Shown here: positions 1-9,169 of the stretch, in pieces | Layout of the letters: every line of letters begins with the position of its first letter | Numbering within the stretch: the stretch's first letter is position 1 | Source: an uncultured Eisenbergiella sp. | GTDB taxonomy: Bacteria; Bacillota; Clostridia; Lachnospirales; Lachnospiraceae | Reading direction: 5' to 3' | Length of the DNA stretch: 64,000 nt | Assembly: GCA_910585455.1 (NCBI GenBank) | Contig: CAJUEL010000013.1 | Location: forward strand, 45,532-109,531 | Program-made: the position numbers and the translations under genes | The notes under the pieces: generated by a model | What the model was told of the DNA's origin: nothing | Database searches by the model: none | Seen by the model: only the letters and a program-made list of their open reading frames with translations

Positions 1-102
1 GGCCGTTCCATGGAAGGGCTGCTCGTGAAGATCACGAAGGGGCTCGCGGTAGGATTTATTCTTCTTGCAGTACTGCTGAATGTGAGCCGGATCTGGGGAT
101 AA
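1..102 (+). CDS. secG: Preprotein translocase subunit SecG, C-terminal part
   Basis: The first 33 codons of the window are open and end at a TAA. They carry the SecG C-terminal pattern: a short basic segment with SMEGLL and LVKITKGLA, then a hydrophobic helix ending in LLNVSRIWG. SecG is the small two-helix subunit of the SecYEG membrane channel. The start and the first membrane helix lie outside the window. The rnr and smpB genes downstream are the usual neighbours of secG in Firmicutes, which supports the call. A terminator follows. Confidence 0.75.
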   Translation, partial: GRSMEGLLVKITKGLAVGFILLAVLLNVSRIWG

Positions 103-135
103 GATTCCGGATCGTGAATAGGAAAGCAGCATACG

Positions 136-164
136 AAAGCACTCCGTCCGGCGGGGTGCTTTTA
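136..164 (+). terminator. Rho-independent terminator after secG
   Basis: AAAGCAC and GTGCTTT pair around a GC-rich centre and are followed by a short T run. The hairpin sits about 35 bp after the secG stop and before rnr. Confidence 0.7.
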
Positions 165-250
165 TCGTAGTGGCAGGACCGGTTCCTGCGGTCCTGTGCA
201 AAAGCCGGCTGCAGGTGCGCTTTTGTGGCAGCGCGCGGACGATGCTAACG

Positions 251-283
251 GAAACGACTTATGTCGTTTTCTATACAAGGAGA
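251..283 (+). promoter_or_regulatory. Small palindrome and ribosome binding site before rnr
   Basis: GAAACGAC and GTCGTTTTC form a perfect short hairpin, followed by CTATACAAGGAGA, which provides the ribosome binding site for the ATG at 287. A similar block, GGAAACGAC...CGTTTTCTATA, occurs at 55201-55231 in front of a lipoprotein gene. Its function is not known to me. Confidence 0.45.
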
Positions 284-286
284 ACT

Positions 287-2470
287 ATGACAGATTTATT
301 TACAGAACGGAAAAACTTAATATGCCGTCTCATCGAGGATCCCCATTATGTTCCGATGAAGGAAAAGGAGCTTGCGGTTTTCATGCAGGTAAAGCCGGAG
401 GACCGGGGGGAGCTGACACGGGTGCTGGAAAGTCTCCTGGCGGAGGGCAGGCTGATGCGCACAAAGCGCGGGCGTTATCAGAAGCCGGAGGAAAAGGAAC
501 TGACCGGAATCTTTGCCGCGCATGCCAAGGGCTTTGGCTTTGTCCGGGCAGAGGGGGCCGAAGGGGATATTTATATCCCGGCGGAATGCGTGCACGGCGC
601 TTTTGACGGCGATACGGTGAAAATCACTCTTTTGCCCCAAAGAAACGGACAGCGTCCGGAGGGAGAGGTGACGGAAATCATCGCCCGGGCGTTTACCCAG
701 GTGGTGGGAACCTATGAGCAGAGCCAAAATTTCGGATTCGTGATTCCGGACAATCAAAAGCTTTTGAAGGATATTTATATCGCGAAGGAAAACCGTCACG
801 GCGCGGTGGACGGTCACAAGGTGGTCGCAGAAATCACGGATTACGGAAAGCAAAACCGCAGCCCGGAAGGAAAGATTGTGGAGATTTTAGGGCATGCCAA
901 TGACCCGGGGGTGGATATTCTTTCCCTCGTGCGCGCCTATGGGCTGCCGGAGGCGTTTCCGGAGCGGGTGCGCAATCAGGCGCAGCGGGTTGCGGGAAGC
1001 GGGCAGGTCAGCGAGGCGGATCGGGCAGGCAGACGGGATCTGCGGGACCTGGTGATGGTGACCATTGACGGGGAGGACGCCAAGGACCTGGACGATGCGG
1101 TGAGCCTGACAGTGGAAGGCGATCTGTATCATCTGGGCGTGCATATTGCGGACGTGACCAATTATGTGCAGGAAAATTCCGCGCTGGACTGGGAGGCGAA
1201 GGAGCGGGGAACCAGCGTATACCTGGCGGACCGGGTGATACCGATGCTGCCCCATGCGCTTTCCAACGGGATTTGCTCGCTGAATGCGGGAGAGGACAGG
1301 CTTGCCCTTTCCTGCCTGATGGATATCGACCAAAAAGGCAATGTGGTCAATTATGAAATTGCAGAATCCGTGATCTGTGTGGACCGGCGGATGAGCTATA
1401 CCGATGTGAAGAAAATTCTGGAGGACCGGGATGCTGCGGTCTGTGAAGAATATGAGACATTAGTCCCCATGTTTGAGCAGATGGCCGTCCTCTCTTCTCT
1501 TCTGCGGCAGAAGCGCAAAGAGCGGGGCGCGGTGGATTTTGATTTTCCGGAGTGCAAAATCATACTGGACAGGCAGGGAAATCCGCTGGAAATCAAGCCC
1601 TATGAGAGAAATACGGCGACAAAGCTGATCGAGGATTTCATGCTGGCGGCGAACGAGACGGTAGCGCAGCATTTTTACTGGCTGGAAGCGCCCTTTGTTT
1701 ATCGGGTTCATGATAATCCGGATCCGGAAAAAATGGAGAAGCTGGCGCTGTTTTTACACAATTTCGGCTATCATATCCGGATGAGCTCCGATGGGACCGG
1801 AACCCGGGAAATCCGGCCCAAAGAGCTGCAGAAGCTGCTGGAGCAGGCGGATTCTACGCCGGAGGAGGCTCTGATCGCCCGGCTTGCGCTGCGCAGCATG
1901 AAGCGGGCGAGCTATGATATGGCGTGCGGCGGGCATTTCGGGCTGGCGACCCGGTATTACTGCCATTTCACATCCCCCATCCGCCGGTATCCGGATTTGC
2001 AGATTCACCGGATCATCAAGGAATTTCTGCGGGGACGGCTCACAGAGGAGCGCATCGCCCATTACCGGGAAATTTTGCCGGGCGTGGCGGAGCATTCCTC
2101 CAAAACGGAGCGGCGTGCCGATGAGGCGGAACGGGAAACGGATAAGCTTAAGAAGGTGCAGTATATGGAAAACCACATCGGAGAGGTATTTACTGGCGTG
2201 GTTTCCGGCGTGACAGGCTGGGGGCTTTATGTGGAGCTGCCCAATACGGTGGAGGGACTCGTCCATATCAGCAGCCTGGAGGGGGATTATTTTCTCTATG
2301 ATGAGGCGAACTATGAGCTGAAAGGGCAGATGACCGGACGGACCTACAGGCTGGGGCAGACGCTGCGGGTAAAAGCAGCGTTTGCGGACCGGTTCCAGAG
2401 AACCATTGACTTTGTATTGGCTGGGGGTGAGGAGTATGGCGAAGGAAGCGCAGAAGCTGATCGCGAATAA
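287..2470 (+). CDS. rnr: Ribonuclease R
   Basis: This is a 727-residue 3'-to-5' exoribonuclease of the RNase II/R family, which degrades structured RNA and works with SmpB/tmRNA in quality control. An N-terminal winged-helix segment is followed by a cold-shock domain (about 75-200). The RNB catalytic domain has its metal-binding acidic cluster GEDAKDLDDA near residue 265 and the FTSPIRRYPDLQIHR motif near 565. A C-terminal S1 domain spans about 634-715. The ATG at 287 is chosen over an in-frame upstream GTG at 170 because it follows AAGGAGA and gives the family-like start MTDLF. The gene overlaps smpB by 35 bp. Confidence 0.95.
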   Translation: MTDLFTERKNLICRLIEDPHYVPMKEKELAVFMQVKPEDRGELTRVLESLLAEGRLMRTKRGRYQKPEEKELTGIFAAHAKGFGFVRAEGAEGDIYIPAECVHGAFDGDTVKITLLPQRNGQRPEGEVTEIIARAFTQVVGTYEQSQNFGFVIPDNQKLLKDIYIAKENRHGAVDGHKVVAEITDYGKQNRSPEGKIVEILGHANDPGVDILSLVRAYGLPEAFPERVRNQAQRVAGSGQVSEADRAGRRDLRDLVMVTIDGEDAKDLDDAVSLTVEGDLYHLGVHIADVTNYVQENSALDWEAKERGTSVYLADRVIPMLPHALSNGICSLNAGEDRLALSCLMDIDQKGNVVNYEIAESVICVDRRMSYTDVKKILEDRDAAVCEEYETLVPMFEQMAVLSSLLRQKRKERGAVDFDFPECKIILDRQGNPLEIKPYERNTATKLIEDFMLAANETVAQHFYWLEAPFVYRVHDNPDPEKMEKLALFLHNFGYHIRMSSDGTGTREIRPKELQKLLEQADSTPEEALIARLALRSMKRASYDMACGGHFGLATRYYCHFTSPIRRYPDLQIHRIIKEFLRGRLTEERIAHYREILPGVAEHSSKTERRADEAERETDKLKKVQYMENHIGEVFTGVVSGVTGWGLYVELPNTVEGLVHISSLEGDYFLYDEANYELKGQMTGRTYRLGQTLRVKAAFADRFQRTIDFVLAGGEEYGEGSAEADRE

Positions 2471-2903
2471 CAAAAAGGTGTTCCACGATTATTTTGTGGA
2501 GGAGCAGTATGAGGCGGGACTGGTGCTGCACGGCACGGAGGTGAAGAGCCTGCGGATGGGCAAATGCAGCATCAAGGAGGCCTTCGTGCAGGTGAACAAA
2601 GGGGAGATATTTGTGTATGGCATGCATATCAGCCCTTACGAAAAGGGAAATCTTTTTAACAGGGATCCTTTGCGCACGAGAAAGCTTTTGATGCATAAGG
2701 CGGAGATTGCAAAGCTCGCCGGAAAATGTAAGGATAAGGGCTATACCATCATGCCCATCCAGGTCTATTTCAAGGACGGCAGGGCGAAGGTGGAGATTGG
2801 CTTATGCCGCGGCAAAAAGCTTTATGACAAGCGCCAGGACATCGCGAAAAAGGATCAGCGCCGGGAAGTGGAGAAGGAATTCAAGGTGAAGAATCTGTAT
2901 TGA
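2436..2903 (+). CDS. smpB: SsrA-binding protein SmpB
   Basis: SmpB (155 residues) binds tmRNA and brings it to stalled ribosomes for trans-translation. The family signature GTEVKSLR lies near residue 34. The basic C-terminal tail (KKDQRREVEKEFK) is the part that enters the mRNA channel. The start MAKEAQKLIANNKK lies inside the 3' end of rnr behind GGTGAGGAG. Co-transcription with rnr fits their joint role in rescuing ribosomes and removing defective mRNA. The ssrA gene itself is not visible in this window. Confidence 0.96.
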   Translation: MAKEAQKLIANNKKVFHDYFVEEQYEAGLVLHGTEVKSLRMGKCSIKEAFVQVNKGEIFVYGMHISPYEKGNLFNRDPLRTRKLLMHKAEIAKLAGKCKDKGYTIMPIQVYFKDGRAKVEIGLCRGKKLYDKRQDIAKKDQRREVEKEFKVKNLY

Positions 2904-2913
2904 AGCGTGATAG

Positions 2914-2956
2914 AAGACCGGGTTTTTGGGAATTCATTGAAAACCCGGTCTTTTTA
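2914..2956 (+). terminator. Terminator after smpB
   Basis: AGACCGGGTTTT and AAAACCCGGTCT are perfect 12-bp arms around a 12-nt loop, followed by TTTTT. The loop and the 3' arm also contain the -35 box of the next promoter. Confidence 0.85.
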
Positions 2957-2965
2957 TGTTATGAT
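2937..2965 (+). promoter_or_regulatory. Sigma-A-type promoter for murE
   Basis: TTGAAA (2937-2942) and TATGAT (2960-2965) are separated by 17 bp. The promoter is nested in the 3' half of the smpB terminator, 70 bp ahead of the murE start. Confidence 0.6.
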
Positions 2966-3034
2966 ATCTATCAGATTGCAAAAGGCGGCAGGGAAAACGA
3001 AACCCGACGCTACATCGGAAAGGAGCGTTTACGC

Positions 3035-4534
3035 TTGAAAGCATTAAAAACGTTACTGGAGAATCTGGAATTTACATGTGAAAGAGGAAGCCTTGCGGTG
3101 CAGGTGAGCGCTCTGGTGTACGACTCCCGGAAGTGCTGTCCGGGCTGTATGTTTGTCTGCATTGAGGGCGCGAATTTTGACGGACACAGCTTCGCGGCTG
3201 AAATGGTGCAAAAGGGCGCTGCCGCGCTGGTGGTGGCAAAGGATGTGGAGCTTCCGGAAGAAACGGACGTGACCCTGATCCGGGTGGAAAACACCCGTTA
3301 TGCGCTGGCATTTCTTGCGGCTGCCTGGTTTGACCATCCTGCCAGACGTCTTACTACCATCGGCATCACGGGGACGAAGGGGAAGACCACCACGACCTAT
3401 CTGGTGAAATCCATTCTGGAAAACGCCGGGAGAAGGACGGGGCTGGTTGGCACGATTGAAGTGATCATCGGCGATACCCATATTCCGGCTTTCAATACCA
3501 CACCGGAATCCTATGTGCTGCAGGAATACTTTGCGAAGATGGTGGAGGCGGGCTGCGACACGGTGGTGATGGAGGTGTCCTCCCAGGCGCTGATGCTGCA
3601 CAGGACACAGGGCTTTGTGTTTGATTATGGCATTTTTACCAATCTGGAGCCGGATCATATCGGCAAAAACGAGCATGCGAGCTTTGAGGATTATCTGCAC
3701 TGCAAGGGGCTGTTATTTGGGCAATGTAAAACGGGAATCGTAAATTGTGACGATTCCCACTGGCAGGCGGTGACGGCAGGGCATATCTGCAGCCTGGAAA
3801 CCTATGGCTTTTCTCAGGATGCCGATCTGCGCGCATCCGACCCGGTTTTCACAAACCGGCAGGGGCATCTGGGCGTATCCTTCCTGGTGTCCGGGCTTGT
3901 GAAAATGCGGGCGGAGATTGCCATGCCGGGGCGTTTTTCCGTATATAATGCGATGACCGCGATCGCGATCTGCCGGCATTTTGGCGTTTCCGAAGAAAAT
4001 ATACAAAAGGCGCTGCTGGCGGCAAAGGTGCGGGGGCGCATCGAGATGGTGAAAATATCCGGCGATTTTACGGTGATTGTCGATTATGCCCATAACGCCA
4101 TGGCGCTAAAGAGCCTGCTGCTCACATTGAAGGAATATGAGCACGGGCGGCTCATCTGTCTGTTCGGCTGCGGTGGCAACCGTTCCAGGGACAGAAGGTT
4201 TGAGATGGGAGAGGTTTCCGGACAGCTTGCGGATTTTACAGTCATCACCTCAGACAATCCCCGCTTTGAGGAGCCGGAGGCGATCATCGGGGATATCGTC
4301 ACAGGGATACAAAGAACCGACGGCGCCTATGTCACCATTCCCGACAGAAAAGAAGCGATCGCCTATGCCATCCGTAACGCCAGATCCGGCGATATCATCG
4401 TGCTGGCGGGCAAGGGGCATGAGGACTACCAGGAAATCAGGGGCGTCAAGCACCATATGGATGACCGGGAAATGGTCCTGGAGACAGCCAAAACGTGCGT
4501 GCAGTCCGGCGCACCCTGTGCGTGGGAATCATAA
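3035..4534 (+). CDS. murE: UDP-MurNAc-tripeptide synthetase (meso-DAP ligase type)
   Basis: MurE adds the third residue to UDP-MurNAc-L-Ala-D-Glu in cytoplasmic peptidoglycan synthesis. The ATP loop GTKGKTTTT lies near residue 111. The motif DNPR near residue 407 is the known signature of enzymes that add meso-diaminopimelate rather than lysine. I place the start at TTG 3035, ten bases after GGAAAGGAG, giving 499 residues and MKALKTLLENLEF. An upstream in-frame extension has no family match. The gene stands apart from the main division cluster at 25-37 kb and is followed within 5 bp by priA. Confidence 0.93.
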   Translation: MKALKTLLENLEFTCERGSLAVQVSALVYDSRKCCPGCMFVCIEGANFDGHSFAAEMVQKGAAALVVAKDVELPEETDVTLIRVENTRYALAFLAAAWFDHPARRLTTIGITGTKGKTTTTYLVKSILENAGRRTGLVGTIEVIIGDTHIPAFNTTPESYVLQEYFAKMVEAGCDTVVMEVSSQALMLHRTQGFVFDYGIFTNLEPDHIGKNEHASFEDYLHCKGLLFGQCKTGIVNCDDSHWQAVTAGHICSLETYGFSQDADLRASDPVFTNRQGHLGVSFLVSGLVKMRAEIAMPGRFSVYNAMTAIAICRHFGVSEENIQKALLAAKVRGRIEMVKISGDFTVIVDYAHNAMALKSLLLTLKEYEHGRLICLFGCGGNRSRDRRFEMGEVSGQLADFTVITSDNPRFEEPEAIIGDIVTGIQRTDGAYVTIPDRKEAIAYAIRNARSGDIIVLAGKGHEDYQEIRGVKHHMDDREMVLETAKTCVQSGAPCAWES

Positions 4535-4538
4535 CAAC

Positions 4539-6809
4539 ATGAGCAAATTTGCAAATATAATCGTGGACATTTCCCACGAGAAGGTGGACCGCCCTTTCCA
4601 GTACCGTGTGCCGGAGGGGATGGAGGATCAGCTTTTTGCGGGCGTCCGGGTGCAGATCCCCTTCGGGAGCGGCAACACACTGCGCACCGGCTATGTGATC
4701 GAGCTGACGGATGAAGCGGAGTTTCCGCCGGAGCGGATGAAGCAGATCAGCTGTGTGCTGGGCAGTAAGATGGAGCCGCAGCAGAGGATGATCGCGCTGG
4801 CGGCGTGGATGAAAAGCCAGTATGGCTCCACCATGATCGGCGCGCTCAAAACGGTGCTTCCGGCGCGCCGGAAGGTGGCGCAGCAGGAAAAGAAGGAAAT
4901 TGCGCTCGCCATTTCCAGGGAGGAAGCGCAGGCTTTGCTCGGGCAGTGTGAAAAGAAGCATCAGAAGGCGAAGGTGCGGCTTTTGACAGAACTGCTTAAG
5001 GAGGAAATCCTGCCCTGGGAGCTGGTGACAAAGCGGCTGAACATATCGCCCCAGACGATAAAGAGCCTGGCGGGCGCAGGCGCGATCCGCGCAAGGACGG
5101 TTTCCTGTTACCGGAATCCGGTAAAGCTCGATGCCGCCCGGGAAAATGGGAAACGCTTAAGCGATGCGCAACGGCATATCGTACAGACCGTGCTTGCCGA
5201 CTATGACGTCCGCCAAAGAAAGCCGTGCCTGATCCATGGGATCACGGGAAGCGGCAAGACGGAAGTTTATCTTGCGCTGATTGAGGGCATGATAAAGAGA
5301 GGAAAGCAGGCGATCGTCCTGATTCCGGAAATCGCCCTGACCTATCAGACCCTGCTTCGGTTTTACAAACGCTTCGGCGACCGGGTATCGGTGATGAATT
5401 CCACCTTAAGTCCCGGAGAAAAGCAGGATCAGATCGAACGTGCCAAAAAGGGGGAGCTGGATGTGATCATCGGTCCCAGATCCGCGCTTTTTGTGCCTTT
5501 TCCCGATCTTGGCATGATTTTGATTGATGAAGAACACGAAAACAGCTATAAAAGCGAATCGATGCCCAGGTACCATGCCAGAGAGACGGCGCTTAAGCTG
5601 GCGCAGCTGAGCGACGCTGTGGTGGTGATGGGCTCCGCGACCCCTTCGCTGGAGGCGTACAGCAGGGCGGTATCCGGGGAGTTTTCCCTGTTTTCCCTGA
5701 CGGAGCGGCTCACCGGCGGACAGCTGCCGACGGTGTATGTGGAGGACCTGCGAAAAGAGCTCAAGGAGGGAAATCGTTCCATTTTTTCCCGCCGCCTTCA
5801 GGAAAAGCTGGAAGACAGGCTAAAAAAGGGCGAGCAGAGCATATTATTTATCAACAGGCGGGGGTATGCGGGCTTTGTGTCCTGCCGTTCCTGCGGATAT
5901 GTGTGCAAGTGTCCCCATTGTGAGGTATCTCTTTCAGAGCACAGAAACGGGAAGCTGATCTGTCACTACTGCGGCTATGAGCAGCCCGCCGTGAAGCTGT
6001 GTCCCTCCTGCGGTTCCCGGTATATTTCCGGCTTCCGGGCGGGAACGGAGGCGGTGGAGGAGCAGCTTTTGATGCGCTATCCCAAGGCGCGGGTGCTGCG
6101 CATGGACGCGGATACGACCCGGACAAAGGACAGCTACGAAAAGATTCTCTCTGCGTTTTCCAATCAGGAGGCGGATATTCTGGTGGGAACCCAGATGATC
6201 GTCAAGGGGCATGATTTTCCCAATGTGACGCTGGTGGGCGTTCTGGCGGCGGATCTCTCCCTGTCGGTCAATGATTACCGGGCGGGGGAGCGGACCTTCC
6301 AGCTGCTCACCCAGGCGGCGGGACGCGCCGGACGGGGAGAGCGGGCGGGGGAGGTGGTCATTCAGACCTATCAGCCGGATCATTACTGCATCCGCCATGC
6401 CGCACGACAGGATTATAACGGTTTTTATCAGGAAGAAATGCTCTACAGAGACCTGCTTTCCTATCCGCCCGTATCCCATATTCTGGCGGTGCAGCTCTTT
6501 AGTGCAAAGGAGGAGGAGGCGATCGCGGCGGCGCAGGAGGCGGCCAGGATCGCCAGGAGTATGGCGGAAAATGACCGGGAAAGCGGGACTGGCATGCCGG
6601 CGGCCGATATACCTGCGACCGTCGTGATCGGTCCCGCGCCCGCCCAGATCGGCAAAATAAACGATATTTACCGCTATGGTATCTATATAAAAAATAAAGA
6701 CTACCAGAGGCTGGTAGCGATCAAGGATGAAATCGAGCGCTTCCGCAGGAAGCAGGAGCGGCCAAAGGGAAGCTGCCAGTTCGATTTTGATCCGATGAAT
6801 GCGTACTAA
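4539..6809 (+). CDS. priA: Primosomal replication-restart helicase PriA
   Basis: PriA (756 residues) recognises abandoned forks and reloads the replicative helicase. An N-terminal DNA-binding region is followed by the helicase core, with Walker A GITGSGKTE near residue 235 and DEEH near 330. A zinc-binding insertion at about 449-493 has four CxxC pairs (CRSC, CKCPHC, CHYC, CPSC), and the second RecA-like lobe ends with QAAGRAGRG. The ATG at 4539 begins MSKFANIIVDI, the usual start of the family. A longer frame open from 4137 only shadows murE. Confidence 0.95.
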   Translation: MSKFANIIVDISHEKVDRPFQYRVPEGMEDQLFAGVRVQIPFGSGNTLRTGYVIELTDEAEFPPERMKQISCVLGSKMEPQQRMIALAAWMKSQYGSTMIGALKTVLPARRKVAQQEKKEIALAISREEAQALLGQCEKKHQKAKVRLLTELLKEEILPWELVTKRLNISPQTIKSLAGAGAIRARTVSCYRNPVKLDAARENGKRLSDAQRHIVQTVLADYDVRQRKPCLIHGITGSGKTEVYLALIEGMIKRGKQAIVLIPEIALTYQTLLRFYKRFGDRVSVMNSTLSPGEKQDQIERAKKGELDVIIGPRSALFVPFPDLGMILIDEEHENSYKSESMPRYHARETALKLAQLSDAVVVMGSATPSLEAYSRAVSGEFSLFSLTERLTGGQLPTVYVEDLRKELKEGNRSIFSRRLQEKLEDRLKKGEQSILFINRRGYAGFVSCRSCGYVCKCPHCEVSLSEHRNGKLICHYCGYEQPAVKLCPSCGSRYISGFRAGTEAVEEQLLMRYPKARVLRMDADTTRTKDSYEKILSAFSNQEADILVGTQMIVKGHDFPNVTLVGVLAADLSLSVNDYRAGERTFQLLTQAAGRAGRGERAGEVVIQTYQPDHYCIRHAARQDYNGFYQEEMLYRDLLSYPPVSHILAVQLFSAKEEEAIAAAQEAARIARSMAENDRESGTGMPAADIPATVVIGPAPAQIGKINDIYRYGIYIKNKDYQRLVAIKDEIERFRRKQERPKGSCQFDFDPMNAY

Positions 6810-6824
6810 GGAAAGGAGCAGACA

Positions 6825-7319
6825 ATGGCAATCCGCAACGTGAGAACGATGGGAGATCCCATCCTGACGAAAAAGTGCAAAGAGGTAAAGGAAATGACGC
6901 CACGCCTGCGGCAGCTGGTGGACGATATGTTTGACACCATGTATGAGGCGAACGGGGTCGGGCTTGCAGGTCCCCAGGTGGGCGTTTTAAAGCGCATCGT
7001 GGTCATCGATACGACGGGAGAGGATCCGCTTGTCATGATCAACCCCAGAATTGTAGAGAGCAGCGGCGAACAGACCGGCGGCGAGGGCTGCCTGTCCGTG
7101 CCCGGAAAGACCGGAACGGTGACCAGGCCTGATTATGTGAAGGCGGTCGCCTTCGATATCGACATGCAGGAGTATGAAATCGAGGCGACAGAGCTTCTGG
7201 CGCGGGCGATCTGCCATGAGCTGGATCATCTGGAAGGAAAGCTGTATGTGGACATGGTGGAGGGACCGCTGATGGACAGCGACGAATACTATGAGCAATA
7301 TGGCGAGGACGAAGAATAG
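6825..7319 (+). CDS. def: Peptide deformylase
   Basis: Def removes the formyl group from the N-terminal methionine of new proteins. All three metal-site motifs are present in 164 residues: GVGLAGPQVG near 45, EGCLSVPG near 87 and HELDH at about 131-135. The start follows GGAAAGGAGCAGACA. The pairing with fmt 76 bp downstream matches their opposite roles in formylating initiator tRNA and deformylating the product. Confidence 0.97.
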   Translation: MAIRNVRTMGDPILTKKCKEVKEMTPRLRQLVDDMFDTMYEANGVGLAGPQVGVLKRIVVIDTTGEDPLVMINPRIVESSGEQTGGEGCLSVPGKTGTVTRPDYVKAVAFDIDMQEYEIEATELLARAICHELDHLEGKLYVDMVEGPLMDSDEYYEQYGEDEE

Positions 7320-7395
7320 CCGCGTTGGATGCAGGGCAAAATTGCATGGAGGAATAAGCCTGCTGTTTTAACGGGAATGGTATAGGAGAGCGTTT

Positions 7396-8325
7396 ATGAA
7401 GATTGTATATATGGGAACGCCGGAATTTGCGGTCGCGCCGCTTAAGGCGATTCTGGAAGCGGGACATGAGGTGTGCTGTGTGGTTACACAGCCTGACCGG
7501 CCAAAGGGCAGGGGTTCCAGGGTGCAGATGAGCCCGGTGAAGGAGTTTGCGGCTGCGCATGAAATTCCTGTTTTTCAGCCGCCAAAAATCAAGGCGGCAG
7601 AGTCTATAGAAAAGCTTAAGGAGCTGGGCGCGGACGCGTTTGTGGTGGCGGCGTTCGGGCAGATTCTGTCCGAAGAAATTCTGCGCATGCCGCGCTTTGG
7701 CTGCATCAACATTCACGCCTCCCTTCTGCCCGCGTACCGGGGCGCGGCGCCGATCCAGCAGGTGATTTTGGACGGAGAAAAGGAAAGCGGCGTGACGATC
7801 ATGCAGATGGACGCAGGGATCGATACGGGCGATATCCTGCTGCAGCGGGCAGTGCCGATTGAAAAGGCGGAAACGGATATCAGCCTGGGCGTCAAGCTGT
7901 CCGAAGTGGGAGCCGCCCTGATTCTGGATGCCCTTGCAGGGCTGGAGGAAGGAACGCTGTCCGCCTGCAGGCAGCGGGAGGAAGAAAGCAGCTACGCCAA
8001 AATGCTCACGAAGGCGATGGGGCTTGTGGATTTTGCGGTACCGGCCGATGTGATCGAACGCAAGGTGCGGGGACTGTATTCCTGGCCCGGCGCTTATACC
8101 TTTTATCAGGGGAAAATGCTCAAAATCTACCGGGCGGACGTGCTGGAGGAAGCGCCGGACGGGGAAGCGGGCAGCGTGAGCGATGTCACAAAGGATGCGA
8201 TCATCGTCAATACCGGAAAAGGAAAGCTTGCGCTTTTGGAGGTACAGCCTGAGGGCAAGAGAAGGATGGCGGTGCGGGATTTTCTGGCGGGCAATCAAAT
8301 CGGAAAGGGGCAAAAACTGGGATGA
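7396..8325 (+). CDS. fmt: Methionyl-tRNA formyltransferase
   Basis: Fmt formylates Met-tRNA(fMet) using 10-formyl-tetrahydrofolate. The 309-residue protein starts MKIVYMGTPEFA and carries the catalytic-region motif HASLLPAYRGAAPI near residue 107, then the smaller C-terminal tRNA-binding domain. The start follows TATAGGAGAGCG. It overlaps the next gene by 4 bp (ATGA). Confidence 0.97.
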   Translation: MKIVYMGTPEFAVAPLKAILEAGHEVCCVVTQPDRPKGRGSRVQMSPVKEFAAAHEIPVFQPPKIKAAESIEKLKELGADAFVVAAFGQILSEEILRMPRFGCINIHASLLPAYRGAAPIQQVILDGEKESGVTIMQMDAGIDTGDILLQRAVPIEKAETDISLGVKLSEVGAALILDALAGLEEGTLSACRQREEESSYAKMLTKAMGLVDFAVPADVIERKVRGLYSWPGAYTFYQGKMLKIYRADVLEEAPDGEAGSVSDVTKDAIIVNTGKGKLALLEVQPEGKRRMAVRDFLAGNQIGKGQKLG

Positions 8326-9032
8326 GCATACTGGCATATTACAGATATTATTATGATGTGACGTATTTACTGGTCATCATCGGCGCGATCCTGTCCATGA
8401 TCGCCAGCGCCCGGGTGAACGGGACATTTTCCCGCTATAGCAGGGTGCAGAGCCGGACGGGCATGACGGGAGCCCAGACCGCCCGCAGGATTCTGGACCG
8501 GAACGGCTTACAGAGCGTGAAGATCGAGCATATCCACGGCAATCTGACCGACCATTACGACCCCAGAAGCAAGGTGCTGCGTCTGTCCGACGCGACCTAT
8601 GGCGCTGCCAGCGTGGCGGCGGTGGGCGTTGCCGCCCATGAATGCGGGCATGCGGTGCAGGACAACGAAGGCTATGAACCGCTGCGCATCCGTTCCAAAA
8701 TGGCGCCGGCGGCGAATTTCGGCTCCCGGTTCGGGCTTCCTATTTTCATGATGGGGCTGATCTTTGGGATGAATGAAATATTGATGCAGATCGGTATCTG
8801 GGTATTTTTGCTGGCAGTGCTGTTTCAGCTTGTCACCCTTCCGGTAGAATTCGATGCCAGCAGGCGGGCTTTAGCCATGCTGACAGATTACGGCATTTTA
8901 GGGGAACAGGAGGTCGAGGGCAGCAGGAAAGTGTTAAAGGCGGCTGCGATGACCTATGTGGCGGCGGCAGCGGCGGCGATTTTAAACCTGCTGCGCCTGG
9001 TGCTGTTGGCAAGAAGGAACGATAGGGACTAG
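8322..9032 (+). CDS. Membrane-embedded neutral zinc metallopeptidase (YugP family)
   Basis: This 236-residue membrane protein belongs to the zinc-peptidase family of B. subtilis YugP. The metal site HECGH sits at about 106-110 between an N-terminal helix (about 12-30) and two later hydrophobic pairs (about 140-185 and 205-230). Its substrate is unknown. The 4-bp overlap with fmt suggests coupled translation. The family is very often found in the def-fmt-rsmB operon of Clostridia, which is the layout here. Confidence 0.88.
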   Translation: MSILAYYRYYYDVTYLLVIIGAILSMIASARVNGTFSRYSRVQSRTGMTGAQTARRILDRNGLQSVKIEHIHGNLTDHYDPRSKVLRLSDATYGAASVAAVGVAAHECGHAVQDNEGYEPLRIRSKMAPAANFGSRFGLPIFMMGLIFGMNEILMQIGIWVFLLAVLFQLVTLPVEFDASRRALAMLTDYGILGEQEVEGSRKVLKAAAMTYVAAAAAAILNLLRLVLLARRNDRD

Positions 9033-9153
9033 CGTGAAGAGATTTTCTAAGGCGTCTAAAAGACGCCGCCTAAGAAAATCTAAAGCTTCACGCAGAAGAA
9101 TGCCTTGAAAAGCAGGCATTCTTCATCCTGATTTGAGTCGCCGCGAAGCGGCG
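9032..9153 (+). terminator. Three stacked hairpins between the peptidase gene and rsmB
   Basis: A long interrupted stem (GCGTGAAG / CTTCACGC outside, AGATTTTCT / AGAAAATCT in the middle, GGCGTCT / AGACGCC inside) spans 9032-9093. It is followed by AGAATGCCT / AGGCATTCT at 9096-9122 and CGCCGC / GCGGCG at 9139-9153. The second looks like a weak terminator with CTTC instead of a T run. Read-through into rsmB is likely. Confidence 0.55.
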
Positions 9154-9169
9154 GCATGGAGTTGCTGGA

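Noticed and set aside
170..286. Extended N-terminus for RNase R from an upstream start
   Set aside because: The 39 extra residues have no family match and read through a hairpin. The ATG at 287 has AAGGAGA correctly placed.
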